Shown here piece after piece: positions 5,834 through 13,876 of a DNA stretch of 24,554 bases. Numbering within the stretch: position 1 is the first letter of the stretch; the number at the start of each line of letters is the position of its first letter. The notes under the pieces are model-generated. The model did not search any database, was not told the origin of the DNA, and saw only the letters and a list, made by a program, of their open reading frames with translations. A program made the translations under genes and the position numbers. Source of the DNA: a virus; the IMG/VR virus record IMGVR_UViG_3300034685_000238, positions 1 to 24,554 of that record; one strand, given 5' to 3'.

Positions 5834-5918
5834 GCAGTTAATGCCCACTTCAGTAGGCATATTTTTCTGGATTTGCTTGTGGAAGGCAGTTAATGCCCAC
5901 TTCAGTAGGCATATTTTT
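5834..5918. repeat. Pair of exact 33-bp direct repeats with hairpins
   Basis: A 33-bp sequence beginning GCAGTTAATGCCCACTTCAG is present exactly at 5834-5866 and 5886-5918, separated by 19 unrelated bases. Each copy contains ATGCC-N10-GGCAT followed on the plus strand by ATTTTT, so each could act as a weak plus-strand terminator or as a structured RNA unit. On the minus strand each copy would encode the short string MPTEVGINC from an ATG without a clear ribosome binding site. Confidence 0.8.
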
Positions 5919-5941
5919 ATAAAAAAAATTTTTTTAAAAAA

Positions 5942-5970
5942 GGTGGCGGATATTTTTGTTGTCCGCCACC
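5942..5970 (-). terminator. Main terminator of the replication operon
   Basis: A perfect 9-bp GC-rich stem GGTGGCGGA / TCCGCCACC with an 11-base loop is followed on the minus strand by TTTTTT and further AT-only sequence. It lies 25 bases after the phoH stop and separates the long replication block from the short cassettes to its left. Confidence 0.9.
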
Positions 5971-5995
5971 ATAAAGGGGGGTATAATAGAAAAAG

Positions 5996-7312
5996 TTAAA
6001 GGAATTTGATAGCCTGGTCTGCTAATCTACTTCTTTCTGTTCTTGTCATATTCAAAGCACAAACGTTGGGTAAGTGTCCCATTCTCCCCATAACGTAAAC
6101 AAGCCCGTTGTTATCGGCATCTAAGTAAATGTTGTCTATTTGTTGTGTATCACCAAGCAAAACAAGTTTAGAGTTTTCTCCTATTCTTGAAACAATAGTT
6201 TTTATTTCTCGTGTAGAAAGATTTTGTGATTCATCAATTATTATATATCTCTTTGGGATGCTTCTACCTCTTATATAAGTTAAAGCATCTATTTCAATAA
6301 GTCCAGAGTCAAATAAATATTGATAATTTCTGCTACCCCTATTTTTAGAGCTTTCAAATAAATATTCTAAATTATCATAAAACGGTTGTAGCCAGCTTTT
6401 CAGCTTTTCTTCCTTATCCCCTTTTAAATACCCAATATCACGTCCAAAGGGCACTATTGACTTATAAACAAGCATTTTATTATAAACCCTTTGGTCTAAA
6501 AGGAAGAGTCCTACTGCTAAGCTTAAAAGAGTTTTTCCAGAGCCTGCAACTCCATTACACACAACAAGGTCTATTTGGTCATCAAATAAGGCATCAACTA
6601 AAAACCTTTGCTCTATATTTTTAGGGTATATTCCATAAATATCGTCTATATCTATAAGTAATTCTACTTCATCAAGGACATCATTATATCTTCCAATAGC
6701 GGAGTGTTTTGGAGAGCCTTCTGCCATAAAATACTTTAAATTAGTTTTAGACATCTTATTTTTTATCTTTTTTAAAGCCTTTTCATCAGGAGTGTTTGAA
6801 TAAAGTGAATTTATTTGTTCGTCTGTTAATTTAATTTCGCAATAAGATTTATCATACTCACTTGTATCTATTTTGGAGTTTTCGTAAGCTTCGGCTCTTA
6901 TCCCTAAAGCGTCCGCCTTTACTCTTAAATTAATATCATTAGTGACAAGTATAATTTCTTGGTCTTTATATTCTTTACTTGTCATAAGCATTCTTGTAAT
7001 TCCAAGAATATAATTATCATTGCTACTATTAAGATTGACAAACTTAAACTCAATATTATCTGTTATTACTTTTAATATTCCCCCGTGCTCATTTCTTATT
7101 ACGCCACTTTTAAGGCTTCCCCCACTTCTTAATTCATCAAGAATTTTGCTTGCTGTGCGCGCGTTCTTCCCAATACTGTCTTGGAACTTTTTGATATTAT
7201 CCAACTCCTCTAAAACAACAAGTGGAATTAATAATATATGTTCATCAAAGTTGAGAATACAAGCAGGGTCATAAAGTATTACATTTGTATCAAGCACATA
7301 AACTTTAGGCAT
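5996..7312 (-). CDS. phoH: PIN-PhoH fusion protein (PhoH2/YlaK-like)
   Basis: A predicted ATP-dependent RNA-acting protein: a PIN-type ribonuclease domain followed by a PhoH ATPase. The PIN domain spans about residues 1-145, with D8 (VLDTNVILYDP), E35/E36 (VVLEELDNI), D99 and D126 (LVTNDINLR). After a linker of about 80 residues, the PhoH domain (about 228-438) has Walker A at 254-261 (GVAGSGKT, K260), Walker B at D360/E361 (RYIIIDESQN) and LVLLGDTQQID as motif III. Length (438) fits full PhoH2 proteins rather than the shorter single-domain PhoH of many phages. The start overlaps the end of the upstream gene by 8 bases. In phages the exact role is unknown; RNA helicase/RNase activity is known for cellular PhoH2. 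Confidence 0.92.
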   Translation of the reverse strand: MPKVYVLDTNVILYDPACILNFDEHILLIPLVVLEELDNIKKFQDSIGKNARTASKILDELRSGGSLKSGVIRNEHGGILKVITDNIEFKFVNLNSSNDNYILGITRMLMTSKEYKDQEIILVTNDINLRVKADALGIRAEAYENSKIDTSEYDKSYCEIKLTDEQINSLYSNTPDEKALKKIKNKMSKTNLKYFMAEGSPKHSAIGRYNDVLDEVELLIDIDDIYGIYPKNIEQRFLVDALFDDQIDLVVCNGVAGSGKTLLSLAVGLFLLDQRVYNKMLVYKSIVPFGRDIGYLKGDKEEKLKSWLQPFYDNLEYLFESSKNRGSRNYQYLFDSGLIEIDALTYIRGRSIPKRYIIIDESQNLSTREIKTIVSRIGENSKLVLLGDTQQIDNIYLDADNNGLVYVMGRMGHLPNVCALNMTRTERSRLADQAIKFL

Positions 7313-7685
7313 TAACCACCTCTTTTAAAATAAGCATTTCATTAATTTTAACTCCTCTTTCTTTTGCTAAAGCTTTTAAATAGTCGGCAGTACTGTTTTT
7401 TAATTCAAAATCCTTTGAAGTCACACTTTTATAATATTTTTTAAGTCTATCTAAATTTAAATCCGCCTTGTAAACAGATAGCATAGTTAAAACATCTTCA
7501 AGTATTGCAATATATTCTTTTAAATAATCTATTTCATTACTCTTTGTGTAAGCGTCTTTTTTGTGGCTGTATAGGTCTATAAAGTGTGTTGCTATCCTTT
7601 CAATATAAGTTATAATACCACGTGGGCGGTCGTCAGTAACAAGACCGCCCTTTTTAACCATTACAAAAAAATCTATATCTGACAT
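7305..7685 (-). CDS. Hypothetical protein upstream of phoH
   Basis: A 126-residue soluble protein, start ATG at 7685 after GAGGTG. Predicted mostly helical, with a central segment IDYLKEYIAILEDVLTMLSV and lysine-rich surroundings (LKKYYKSVTSKDFELK). It overlaps phoH by 8 bases, implying translational coupling and possibly a joint function. No motif or family was recognised. Confidence 0.7.
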   Translation of the reverse strand: MSDIDFFVMVKKGGLVTDDRPRGIITYIERIATHFIDLYSHKKDAYTKSNEIDYLKEYIAILEDVLTMLSVYKADLNLDRLKKYYKSVTSKDFELKNSTADYLKALAKERGVKINEMLILKEVVNA

Positions 7686-7688
7686 AAT

Positions 7689-7916
7689 TCACCTCGCAAT
7701 ATCTGCGTCAATATCTTTATCATAAATATTCTCAAGCCCATAATTATCTTTTGCCCATCCGTGCCCTTTAAATATAAAGTTACAGCCAAAAACTTTAGTC
7801 AATTCTTTACCACACTTTGGACATTTATAAGGCTCGCCTTCTTTCACTTTGTCATAACTACCTGCTTTAAATGTTCTTACTCGGCAAGACTTGCACTCAT
7901 ATTCATAAGTTGGCAT
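7689..7916 (-). CDS. FmdB-like zinc ribbon protein
   Basis: A 75-residue small zinc-ribbon protein. MPTYEYECKSCRVRTF at the N-terminus and PYKCPKCGKELTKVFG form two CxxC knuckles that would bind one zinc ion, the hallmark of FmdB/Zn-ribbon (zf-RRPP type) regulators. The C-terminus mentions GHGWAKDNYG, also common in this family. The ATG at 7916 is chosen over an in-frame upstream start because GGGGGTG lies 3-4 bases before it and MPTYEYEC is the conserved family start. It overlaps the DUF3310 gene by 14 bases. Its target is unknown; a DNA- or protein-binding regulatory role is inferred. Confidence 0.8.
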   Translation of the reverse strand: MPTYEYECKSCRVRTFKAGSYDKVKEGEPYKCPKCGKELTKVFGCNFIFKGHGWAKDNYGLENIYDKDIDADIAR

Positions 7917-8280
7917 CGTCACCCCCTTTAGTCTTAACACTATTCAAAAAGCCTATATACATTTGTGCGTATTGTATTATTTTCCGCATATCTTCTATAC
8001 GCCCATCAATACCGCCTTTGTTGCGCCAGATATACTTGTTGATAAGCCATTTCATAGCGCCTTCCATTTCTTCGGGTGTAAAGTTTTGTTCACACATTTG
8101 GGCAGGCTGTAAATTTAACTTTTGATAGTGTGTTCCACCTATTTGGTAAAACAAGGCATCACTAAGCGTTTTAAAATCTTCCTTGTCATTTTGGGTTTTG
8201 CACTCCCCTATTTTCTTTACTTCCGCTTTCAATTCTTCATACAGTTTAAATTTTTCCATATAATCCTCGAAATTATTCAT
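7903..8280 (-). CDS. DUF3310-family phage protein
   Basis: A 125-residue protein with the DUF3310 pattern: GGTHYQKLNLQPAQMCEQNF, then EGAMKWLINKYIWRNKGGID, then EDMRKIIQYAQMYI. This family is widespread in phages, often near nucleotide-metabolism genes, and has no established biochemical role. Two starts are plausible: ATG at 8280, overlapping the previous stop, and ATG at 8259 preceded by GAGG at ideal spacing. The conserved domain is intact with either. It lies between the 89-residue unknown and the zinc ribbon gene, overlapping both. Confidence 0.8.
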   Translation of the reverse strand: MNNFEDYMEKFKLYEELKAEVKKIGECKTQNDKEDFKTLSDALFYQIGGTHYQKLNLQPAQMCEQNFTPEEMEGAMKWLINKYIWRNKGGIDGRIEDMRKIIQYAQMYIGFLNSVKTKGGDDANL

Positions 8281-8542
8281 CAACGCCCCCTACGAAACCA
8301 ATTGCAGCCTCTCTTTGTATGTCTCCCATCTTTTTTAAATAAGAGTTCCATTGGTCTTTAAATACGAATAAATCGGCTTTGGAGTCCCTATCGCTATTGT
8401 AAAATAATACCCTATTTTCTCTTAGTCCTTCGCTAAAAGAGACGGTAAGCACTAAGGCTTTACCGTCCCTCTTAACTTCGAGGATACAAGACAAAGGGAT
8501 AGTGGTATTATTTTTATCATTAAAAGTATAAACAACTCTCAT
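8273..8542 (-). CDS. Hypothetical protein
   Basis: An 89-residue protein of unknown function. Residues 1-60 look like a series of beta strands (MRVVYTFND; CILEVKRDGKALVLTVSF; ENRVLFYN), followed by a helical part with KDQWNSYLKKMG. GTAGG precedes ATG at 8542. It overlaps the DUF3310 gene by 8 bases when the longer start of that gene is used. No family recognised. Confidence 0.65.
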   Translation of the reverse strand: MRVVYTFNDKNNTTIPLSCILEVKRDGKALVLTVSFSEGLRENRVLFYNSDRDSKADLFVFKDQWNSYLKKMGDIQREAAIGFVGGVDE

Positions 8543-8546
8543 AAGC

Positions 8547-8747
8547 CTACTCTTCTTTTTTAGGCTTTATAATTGTGGTAACTAAAGCATTAATAAAAGA
8601 AAGTCCCACTACCGAAAGAAGCATAATAATAAGATACACAAAAAATGGGGTAAATACTTGTAGCCAAGTGTAACTATTATTCACCACTTTTTGATACGCC
8701 AATAAACAAGTTAAAAACAAAACTAAATTTTCTAAAATATATGTCAT
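8547..8747 (-). CDS. Small two-helix membrane protein
   Basis: A 66-residue protein starting MTYILENLVLFLTCLLAYQK, with membrane helices at about residues 6-18 and 32-55 (FFVYLIIMLLSVVGLSFINA) and a positively charged tail IKPKKEE. By the positive-inside rule the C-terminus is likely cytoplasmic. The ATG at 8747 has GAGGGGAG upstream; the alternative at 8762 overlaps the previous gene and would absorb that site. Holin-like size is noted, but its place among replication genes argues for another membrane role. Confidence 0.65.
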   Translation of the reverse strand: MTYILENLVLFLTCLLAYQKVVNNSYTWLQVFTPFFVYLIIMLLSVVGLSFINALVTTIIKPKKEE

Positions 8748-8761
8748 ACTCCCCTCACACA

Positions 8762-8962
8762 TTAATATTCTATATAGTCCATAAGTGTATATTCGTCTTT
8801 AATTGTTATTTCCTCTTTATTAACGATATACCCAGCCCCGTTAAGCAAATCTACAAATTTATCAAGCAATTTAACCCAGCTAACTATCTCTTTTGGAGTT
8901 TCGTAGGTTAAATACTTTTCAGAGCCGTCTTCATCTATTGTTTCAAGAATTATTCTAACCAT
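8762..8962 (-). CDS. Small hypothetical protein
   Basis: A 66-residue acidic protein (MVRIILETIDEDGSEKYLTY and on to KDEYTLMDYIEY). The ribosome binding site is weak (TAGG about 9 bases before the ATG at 8962), so it may be translated by coupling from the dUTPase gene 9 bases upstream. Predicted beta hairpin then helix (PKEIVSWVKLLDKFVDLLNG). No family recognised. Confidence 0.6.
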   Translation of the reverse strand: MVRIILETIDEDGSEKYLTYETPKEIVSWVKLLDKFVDLLNGAGYIVNKEEITIKDEYTLMDYIEY

Positions 8963-8971
8963 AGCAACTAC

Positions 8972-9409
8972 CTACCCAACCTTAACTCCAGTACTTCCAT
9001 ATCCGCCTCCGCCCCTATTTGTGTCAGTTAATTCATTAACCTCTTTAATATCAACGTAAACAACAGGGCAAATAACGGCTTGTGCTATCCTATCCCCTTT
9101 ATTTATTTTAAAAGGATAATCCCCTAAATTATAAACTATAACGCCAACTTCCCCCCTATAATTTGAGTCAATAGTTGCAGGGGAATTTGTCAAAGTAATT
9201 CCGTGCCTTAAAGCTAACCCAGAACGTGGTCTAATTTGCATTTCGTATCCATAAGGAATTTCAAAAGCCAATCCTGTTTTAATAAGAGTTTGTGATTTCG
9301 GTTGTAACTCACAGTATTCTAAAGATACCAAATCAAAACCACTATCCCCATCAAAATTATAGCTTGGTACTATTGCATCGTCCCTTAACTTTTTTACCTT
9401 TAACTCCAT
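8972..9409 (-). CDS. dut: Trimeric dUTPase
   Basis: dUTP diphosphatase, converting dUTP to dUMP and pyrophosphate, which keeps uracil out of phage DNA and supplies dUMP for dTMP synthesis. All five motifs are present: DSGFDL (22-27), PRSGLA (61-66), the catalytic region ATIDSNYRGE with D81, KGDRIAQ (104-110) and the P-loop-like RGGGGYGSTG (132-141). The 145-residue length is standard for a trimer-forming enzyme. ATG at 9409 is chosen because of GGAGG 5 bases upstream; a start 11 codons earlier is possible but has no RBS. Relevant to the uracil-glycosylase-like domain fused to the polymerase. Confidence 0.96.
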   Translation of the reverse strand: MELKVKKLRDDAIVPSYNFDGDSGFDLVSLEYCELQPKSQTLIKTGLAFEIPYGYEMQIRPRSGLALRHGITLTNSPATIDSNYRGEVGVIVYNLGDYPFKINKGDRIAQAVICPVVYVDIKEVNELTDTNRGGGGYGSTGVKVG

Positions 9410-9442
9410 AATTCCTCCTATTTTATTAATAACGGTTGGCAA

Positions 9443-9619
9443 TTAGTCCGCCAACACTTCAAACCACTTGTTTAACACTTTTAAACACAACCCGCTAATC
9501 CAATTAAAAAATTTAGATAAATATTCGCTTACTTGCCCTATAACAAATAAGATAAACAAAGCTACTAAAGCAGGGATAAAAATAACAACCCCAAACAAAA
9601 CTCTTAACAACGCTCTCAT
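9443..9619 (-). CDS. Small membrane protein (58 residues)
   Basis: Just under common length cut-offs but well supported: GGAGAGAGC precedes ATG at 9619 and a consensus-like promoter is present. The product starts MRALLRVLFGVVIFIPALVA and continues LFILFVIGQVSEYL, giving one long or two short membrane helices in residues 4-30. An amphipathic C-terminal half follows (KFFNWISGLCLKVLNKWFEV). The stop at 9443 is 34 bases before the dUTPase start. N-terminal arginines suggest a cytoplasmic N-terminus. Function unknown. Confidence 0.65.
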   Translation of the reverse strand: MRALLRVLFGVVIFIPALVALFILFVIGQVSEYLSKFFNWISGLCLKVLNKWFEVLAD

Positions 9620-9667
9620 AAGCTCTCTCCTTTTTTTTATTTTAAATCACCAATCAATCAATTACTT

Positions 9668-9695
9668 AATTTAAGAAGTATATAAAAAAAATCAA
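9668..9695 (-). promoter_or_regulatory. Promoter for the 58-residue gene and dUTPase block
   Basis: -35 TTGATT (9695-9690), 16-base spacer, -10 TAAATT (9673-9668). The -35 overlaps the TGA stop of the RuvC-like gene (9692-9694), the same arrangement as at 4577-4604. Confidence 0.55.
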
Positions 9696-10228
9696 GTAGT
9701 TTTTGCAAATTTTTTCATAAGATTAATCAAATTCCCGTTACGCAAAGCTTTGTAAGCCCCTATTGCGTCAGCAACGTGCTCAAAATACGTTTTAGGAATT
9801 TTAAAATCAACATCAGGATACTCTATTCTTACAGAATCCATCATTTGCTCTTTTGTTGCACTTCTAATTCCTGTCATAGCAAGCTTTACTTCTGTTGGTG
9901 TGCACCACTCAGTCGGAACATTTTTAAGCGCACAAACACTTGCTACAATTGCCGTTGCCATATTCATTTGAGCCATTGCCATTGCAGATTGAGCGCCACC
10001 TGTTGGAAGCTCACCAACCACACCGTAAATTTGATACTTATCAATAATGTCAGCCAATTGTATTGCCAAACTTCCTGACCTTATTGCATAATCGTCACTT
10101 CGCTTAATGGTTTTGCCCTTAGACTTTTGAGTTACAATAACTCCATAGTCTAATATTTCCCCGTCAGGACTAAATACAGCCCAACCAGTATTGGCGAAAC
10201 CGACATCAAGAGCCAAAATATTTTCCAT
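9692..10228 (-). CDS. ruvC: RuvC-like Holliday junction resolvase
   Basis: A predicted RNase H-fold endonuclease that cuts four-way junctions formed during recombination-dependent replication. The four acidic or His active-site positions can be placed: D8 in ILALDVGFANTGWAV, E73 in VVGELPTGG, and H151 plus D154 in HVADAIGAYKAL. Length is 178 residues, close to bacterial RuvC. The region SAMAMAQMNMATAIV after E73 matches the typical helix. AAGGAG lies before ATG at 10228. It follows the ligase gene by 54 bases and lies in the same transcription direction as recA and sbcCD. Confidence 0.88.
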   Translation of the reverse strand: MENILALDVGFANTGWAVFSPDGEILDYGVIVTQKSKGKTIKRSDDYAIRSGSLAIQLADIIDKYQIYGVVGELPTGGAQSAMAMAQMNMATAIVASVCALKNVPTEWCTPTEVKLAMTGIRSATKEQMMDSVRIEYPDVDFKIPKTYFEHVADAIGAYKALRNGNLINLMKKFAKTT

Positions 10229-10282
10229 AAAAATCTCCTTATAAATTTATTGGTTTTCTCACATACGTTCATAAAAAATACC

Positions 10283-11572
10283 TCAGTTCTGACTTACGGC
10301 AAATTCCCTGTCCAATTTAAGTTTATTAAACACAGGAAATCGTAGGCTATATTGACCATTTGTTTCTGTTATTTCTTGATATTTAATTTCGGCAAGTTGC
10401 CCTATTAAAGAGTTCTTAACTTGCCAAAATTCATCTCTTTGTGCATCATTAAACCCACTTCCCACTTCACTTTCAATTTCAACAAGTTTATCTTTTAATT
10501 TAGCCACCCCTTTGACTTTCACCCCACCAAGCTTTCCACAATATTTCCCAGAGCCTTCAAATACGTCTACTATTTTAAAATCGCTTTCATTAAATAATTT
10601 AACTTTTAACAAGTTATCACTACGTTTGAAATCATAGGCTTTTTTAGGATTTCTAAGCATAATGCCCTCATAACCTCGTTCAACACAGTGTGATAGATAA
10701 GTCTCAATTGCGAGGGACAATGGCTTGTTTAGTTGAACGTATTCGACACGCTCAATACATTCTGGAAGATTACACACTTTAAACATAGATATTAAATTTT
10801 TAATCATTAGTTCCGCAGTATAATTACTTTTAATATTTTGCTCTGGCAATATTGCGAATATAACGTATTTAATCTTTTGCTTTAAGGTTGCATCATAATC
10901 TTTTGAAGTTAATACAATACTTTGAATTTCACTAAAACTTAGCTCATCAGAATACAATTCTCCGTCAAAAAAGGTAATTCCAATTTGCTTATAAATTTCT
11001 GTCAAAGGTTGGGATATATGCTCAAGCCCAACAAAAGGCTTCCCCTGCCTTGAGTATAAAACTATCTTATCACCCTCTAAAACTCCAACACACCTAAGCC
11101 CATCAAGTTTTGGACTTGCATACCAATAATCAACCTTATAATTTTTATTTTTATCATATGTATTAGCCAATTGCACATCAAATGTTGGGATTAAATTGGG
11201 AATGGCTTTATTAACAATTTTATCCCCAATATTACAACTTAATTTTTTGCGCAATATCATAGAGATAGCTTCTTGTGACTTTTTATTGTGCAACTCTAAA
11301 ACTTCCTTAACAAGTTTAATAGCATCATTGCCAGTAATTTCTCTATCAATTAGTGCATTGTAAAAGCGCAATAAACTTTCAAAGTCATCATAATAATCTC
11401 TCGTCCCAACCTTCTCTATTTTTGGCAATTTATTAATATAAAACTGTATTTTTGGAGATAGGGCGTAATAAAGCGATTTTTCAATGATAAAGTTATCTTT
11501 ATACTCTTTTAATATTTCTATTTTTTCATTAGTACTATTAGTAGCTTGCAATCTTTCAATTACATCATACAT
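10283..11572 (-). CDS. ATP-dependent DNA ligase
   Basis: Joins nicks in duplex DNA via an enzyme-adenylate intermediate. Nucleotidyltransferase motifs: motif I SPKLDGLR with the adenylated lysine K155, motif III FFDGELY (E205), motif IV YEGIMLRNP (E302) and motif V LLKVK (K323, K325). An N-terminal helical region (1-140, DNA-binding-like) and a C-terminal OB region (about 330-429, FKIVDVFEGSGKYCGKLGGV) complete the T4/T7-like layout. Length 429 is between T7 (359) and T4 (487) ligases. GGAGG is 8 bases before ATG at 11572. Probable partner of the 5' nuclease in lagging-strand maturation. Confidence 0.94.
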   Translation of the reverse strand: MYDVIERLQATNSTNEKIEILKEYKDNFIIEKSLYYALSPKIQFYINKLPKIEKVGTRDYYDDFESLLRFYNALIDREITGNDAIKLVKEVLELHNKKSQEAISMILRKKLSCNIGDKIVNKAIPNLIPTFDVQLANTYDKNKNYKVDYWYASPKLDGLRCVGVLEGDKIVLYSRQGKPFVGLEHISQPLTEIYKQIGITFFDGELYSDELSFSEIQSIVLTSKDYDATLKQKIKYVIFAILPEQNIKSNYTAELMIKNLISMFKVCNLPECIERVEYVQLNKPLSLAIETYLSHCVERGYEGIMLRNPKKAYDFKRSDNLLKVKLFNESDFKIVDVFEGSGKYCGKLGGVKVKGVAKLKDKLVEIESEVGSGFNDAQRDEFWQVKNSLIGQLAEIKYQEITETNGQYSLRFPVFNKLKLDREFAVSQN

Positions 11573-11575
11573 ATA

Positions 11576-11893
11576 TTAGTCCTCCCTTGTATCTTTTGTG
11601 CCTATTCTAACTCTTGGTCTTTTAACTTCTTTATTCAAAGGAACAGACTCCTCGTATAATTGCATTATAAAGTCTAAAACAAAATTGTGGGGTATTTCAC
11701 TCTTATCAGGGGTAAAGGGGTAAACCCTAAATACGTCTGCCATATAAGCTACATCGTGCCTATCGTGCACAATTTCCCTTTCAACATAAATATCAACTAT
11801 CTCCTCGCCTTTTTCTACTGCAAACTCCATTCTAACTATACTCCAAAGCTCTCCGTTGAAATCTTTAAATTTAGGGAAAATTATTTTGCTCAT
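11576..11893 (-). CDS. Hypothetical protein between sbcC and ligase
   Basis: A 105-residue protein starting MSKIIFPKFKDFNGELWS; ATG at 11893 has AGAGG 6 bases upstream and is preferred to a TTG two codons earlier. The sequence is mixed alpha/beta, with VDIYVEREIVHDRHDVAYMA centrally and a basic C-terminus (KEVKRPRVRIGTKDTRED). It starts 9 bases after the sbcC stop, so probably shares its mRNA. No family recognised. Confidence 0.7.
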   Translation of the reverse strand: MSKIIFPKFKDFNGELWSIVRMEFAVEKGEEIVDIYVEREIVHDRHDVAYMADVFRVYPFTPDKSEIPHNFVLDFIMQLYEESVPLNKEVKRPRVRIGTKDTRED

Positions 11894-11902
11894 AATCAAC
11901 CT

Positions 11903-13876
11903 CTATACGTGAATTTCGGTAAATCCATTTCTCTTGACAAACACTATTTCGTTATCTGCCAATTCTTGGATGTCAGCAACGTGTGATATAATAAACACAT
12001 TGCTTATATCTTTGGCAAACTCACGCAACAATTCTATTGCCCTCTCGCTACTTCCAGCATCCAAACTCTCAAGTGGCTCATCAAGAAAGATAAAATTAAC
12101 GCTTGCGCTTGTTAAACTTCTTATTAGCTTATTAAAGCCTAAAGCTATCGCTAAATTTACCTTTTGTTGCTCACCGCTTGAATTTCCCTTTATTTCCTTA
12201 CTACCTATAAGATTGTTTACTATTATCTCGAATTTGTCCCTATATTCCCCGCTTTTAAGCCTCTTAGTTGTGCTTATTTCAACGGTAATATCGTCAAGTA
12301 TACTTAAATATTCGTTTACAATTTTATTAAGCTCAGGGGTGATATTATTAAGCAACATAACCCTCAAACCTTGCCCGCCGAAAATTCTTTCAAGTTGCTT
12401 CAAAGTGACAATATCATCATCAAGCTTATTAATATTCTCATTCAAAACAGTAAGCTTCTTTTTAATATCGTTCAGTTTACTTAACTCATCGTTAATTTGT
12501 TTTTCATATTCTTCAACTTTCCCATATTGCTCGTTTTGCCTATATTTGACATAATTCTCTTTCATCTTTAAAAGGCTTTGCAACTCACTCAAAGTCTTTC
12601 TAAGAGTAAACAACAACCCTTCACCGTGAGCCAAGTGTGATTGTACTGCTTCTAAAATCTTCTCTGATTGGGAGATTTTACTCTTCTCCTTTTCTACAAT
12701 ATTTTCAGCTACCTTCTTTTCTTGCTCTAACTTTTCAACTGTTTCCATTTTGGAATTAATTGACTTTTTCTTGTGTTCAGCAAGTTGATTTATATAGTCC
12801 TTTGTAAACTCTCTGGCACAAGCTTCGCAAGACTTCCCAATAAGCGACTCTATATTTTGGAGTGTTGCTACTTCGTCTTTAATTTCTTTAAGCTTGCTTT
12901 GATAATTGCTTTGCTTAATGCCCACTTCTACAAGCATCTTTTGTAACTTCTCTCTTTCTGCCTTATATTGCGCTTCTACTTCTCTTTTGGCATCATTCAA
13001 TTTATTTAACTTGGCTTCCACTTGTTTAATAGTATTTGTTAAACTATCAATAGAAGTAAAGTCTGGAAGTTGCTCGTCTTTAAGCATAATATCTATAACG
13101 TCTTGTTTTAACTTGCCCCTTGTTTGTTTAAGCTTTTCAATTTCCGCATCTATTTCGGCAATCTTAGCTTGCCTCTCTTCATCATTTTTCTTTAGTTGTT
13201 CAGCTATATTCAGGGCATTATTTTTTAAGATTTCAATTTTCTCTTCTATATGCTTTTGCTTAATATCTTCCATATCTCTTTCTCCTTTAATCCTCTCTAA
13301 TTCTAACATTTCTTTTTTCAATTCCTCTTTAATCAAGTTAGCATAATCTCTCAAAAACCCCAAATCTAAAGCCTCTTCAAAAACCTCTTTCAACTCTTTG
13401 TCTGTCATCATTGTAAAAGGCTTGAGGTCAGCCTTGCCAAAAAAGGTCAACTTACTAAAAGTATTAGCTCCAAACCCTAAAATAGACTCTAAAAGCTCCT
13501 GTGTTTTTGCAATAGTGCCAAGTGTAATATCCTTACCTTCACATAATAATTGAAGGCTATTCCCTTTATTTTTATCTGCCCTCGTTCTTATTACCTTATA
13601 AGTCTTGTCTTTATGCGTAAATTCTACTTCCACAATACAATTAGCTTTCTCTTTATCATTTACAACTCCATCAGCGCTTAAACCTCTTTTTGTTTGTCCA
13701 AATAGTCCATAAAAAATCACCTCATAAAGAGAAGATTTCCCAGCGCCGTTGCTAAGACTAACAGAACTATCATCATTAATACCACGAACACCTATCACCC
13801 CACCATTAATCGGCATATTATATTCCAAATTTTTAAAACACATAAAGTTTTGGGCTTTGATTTTAGTTATTTGCAT
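11903..13876 (-). CDS. sbcC: SbcC/Rad50-like recombination ATPase (gp46 type)
   Basis: ATPase subunit of the SbcCD/Mre11-Rad50 nuclease that processes DNA ends and hairpins; in T4 the homologues gp46/gp47 drive recombination-dependent replication and host DNA breakdown. Walker A is LSNGAGKSS (K47), preceded by a short insertion. Residues 185-345 and 360-500 form long coiled coils around a zinc hook CEAC (C350, C353). The C-terminal lobe has the signature NSSGEQQK (565-572), Walker B FIFLDEP (D599, E600) and the H-loop ISHVADI. Length is 657, short like phage versions. ATG at 13876 follows GAGGAG at 7 bases; an upstream TTG (13891) is less likely. Overlaps sbcD by 14 bases. Confidence 0.95.
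   Translation of the reverse strand: MQITKIKAQNFMCFKNLEYNMPINGGVIGVRGINDDSSVSLSNGAGKSSLYEVIFYGLFGQTKRGLSADGVVNDKEKANCIVEVEFTHKDKTYKVIRTRADKNKGNSLQLLCEGKDITLGTIAKTQELLESILGFGANTFSKLTFFGKADLKPFTMMTDKELKEVFEEALDLGFLRDYANLIKEELKKEMLELERIKGERDMEDIKQKHIEEKIEILKNNALNIAEQLKKNDEERQAKIAEIDAEIEKLKQTRGKLKQDVIDIMLKDEQLPDFTSIDSLTNTIKQVEAKLNKLNDAKREVEAQYKAEREKLQKMLVEVGIKQSNYQSKLKEIKDEVATLQNIESLIGKSCEACAREFTKDYINQLAEHKKKSINSKMETVEKLEQEKKVAENIVEKEKSKISQSEKILEAVQSHLAHGEGLLFTLRKTLSELQSLLKMKENYVKYRQNEQYGKVEEYEKQINDELSKLNDIKKKLTVLNENINKLDDDIVTLKQLERIFGGQGLRVMLLNNITPELNKIVNEYLSILDDITVEISTTKRLKSGEYRDKFEIIVNNLIGSKEIKGNSSGEQQKVNLAIALGFNKLIRSLTSASVNFIFLDEPLESLDAGSSERAIELLREFAKDISNVFIISHVADIQELADNEIVFVKRNGFTEIHV

Noticed and set aside
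5834-5918. Minimal CRISPR-like unit (two 33-bp repeats with a 19-bp spacer)
   Set aside because: Only two repeats, a spacer shorter than usual and no cas genes; the repeats are better explained as duplicated structured or binding sequences.
11934-13346. Long plus-strand frames opposite sbcC (206 and 146 codons)
   Set aside because: They mirror the coiled-coil coding sequence on the other strand, giving Ser/Leu/Phe-rich low-complexity products without ribosome binding sites.
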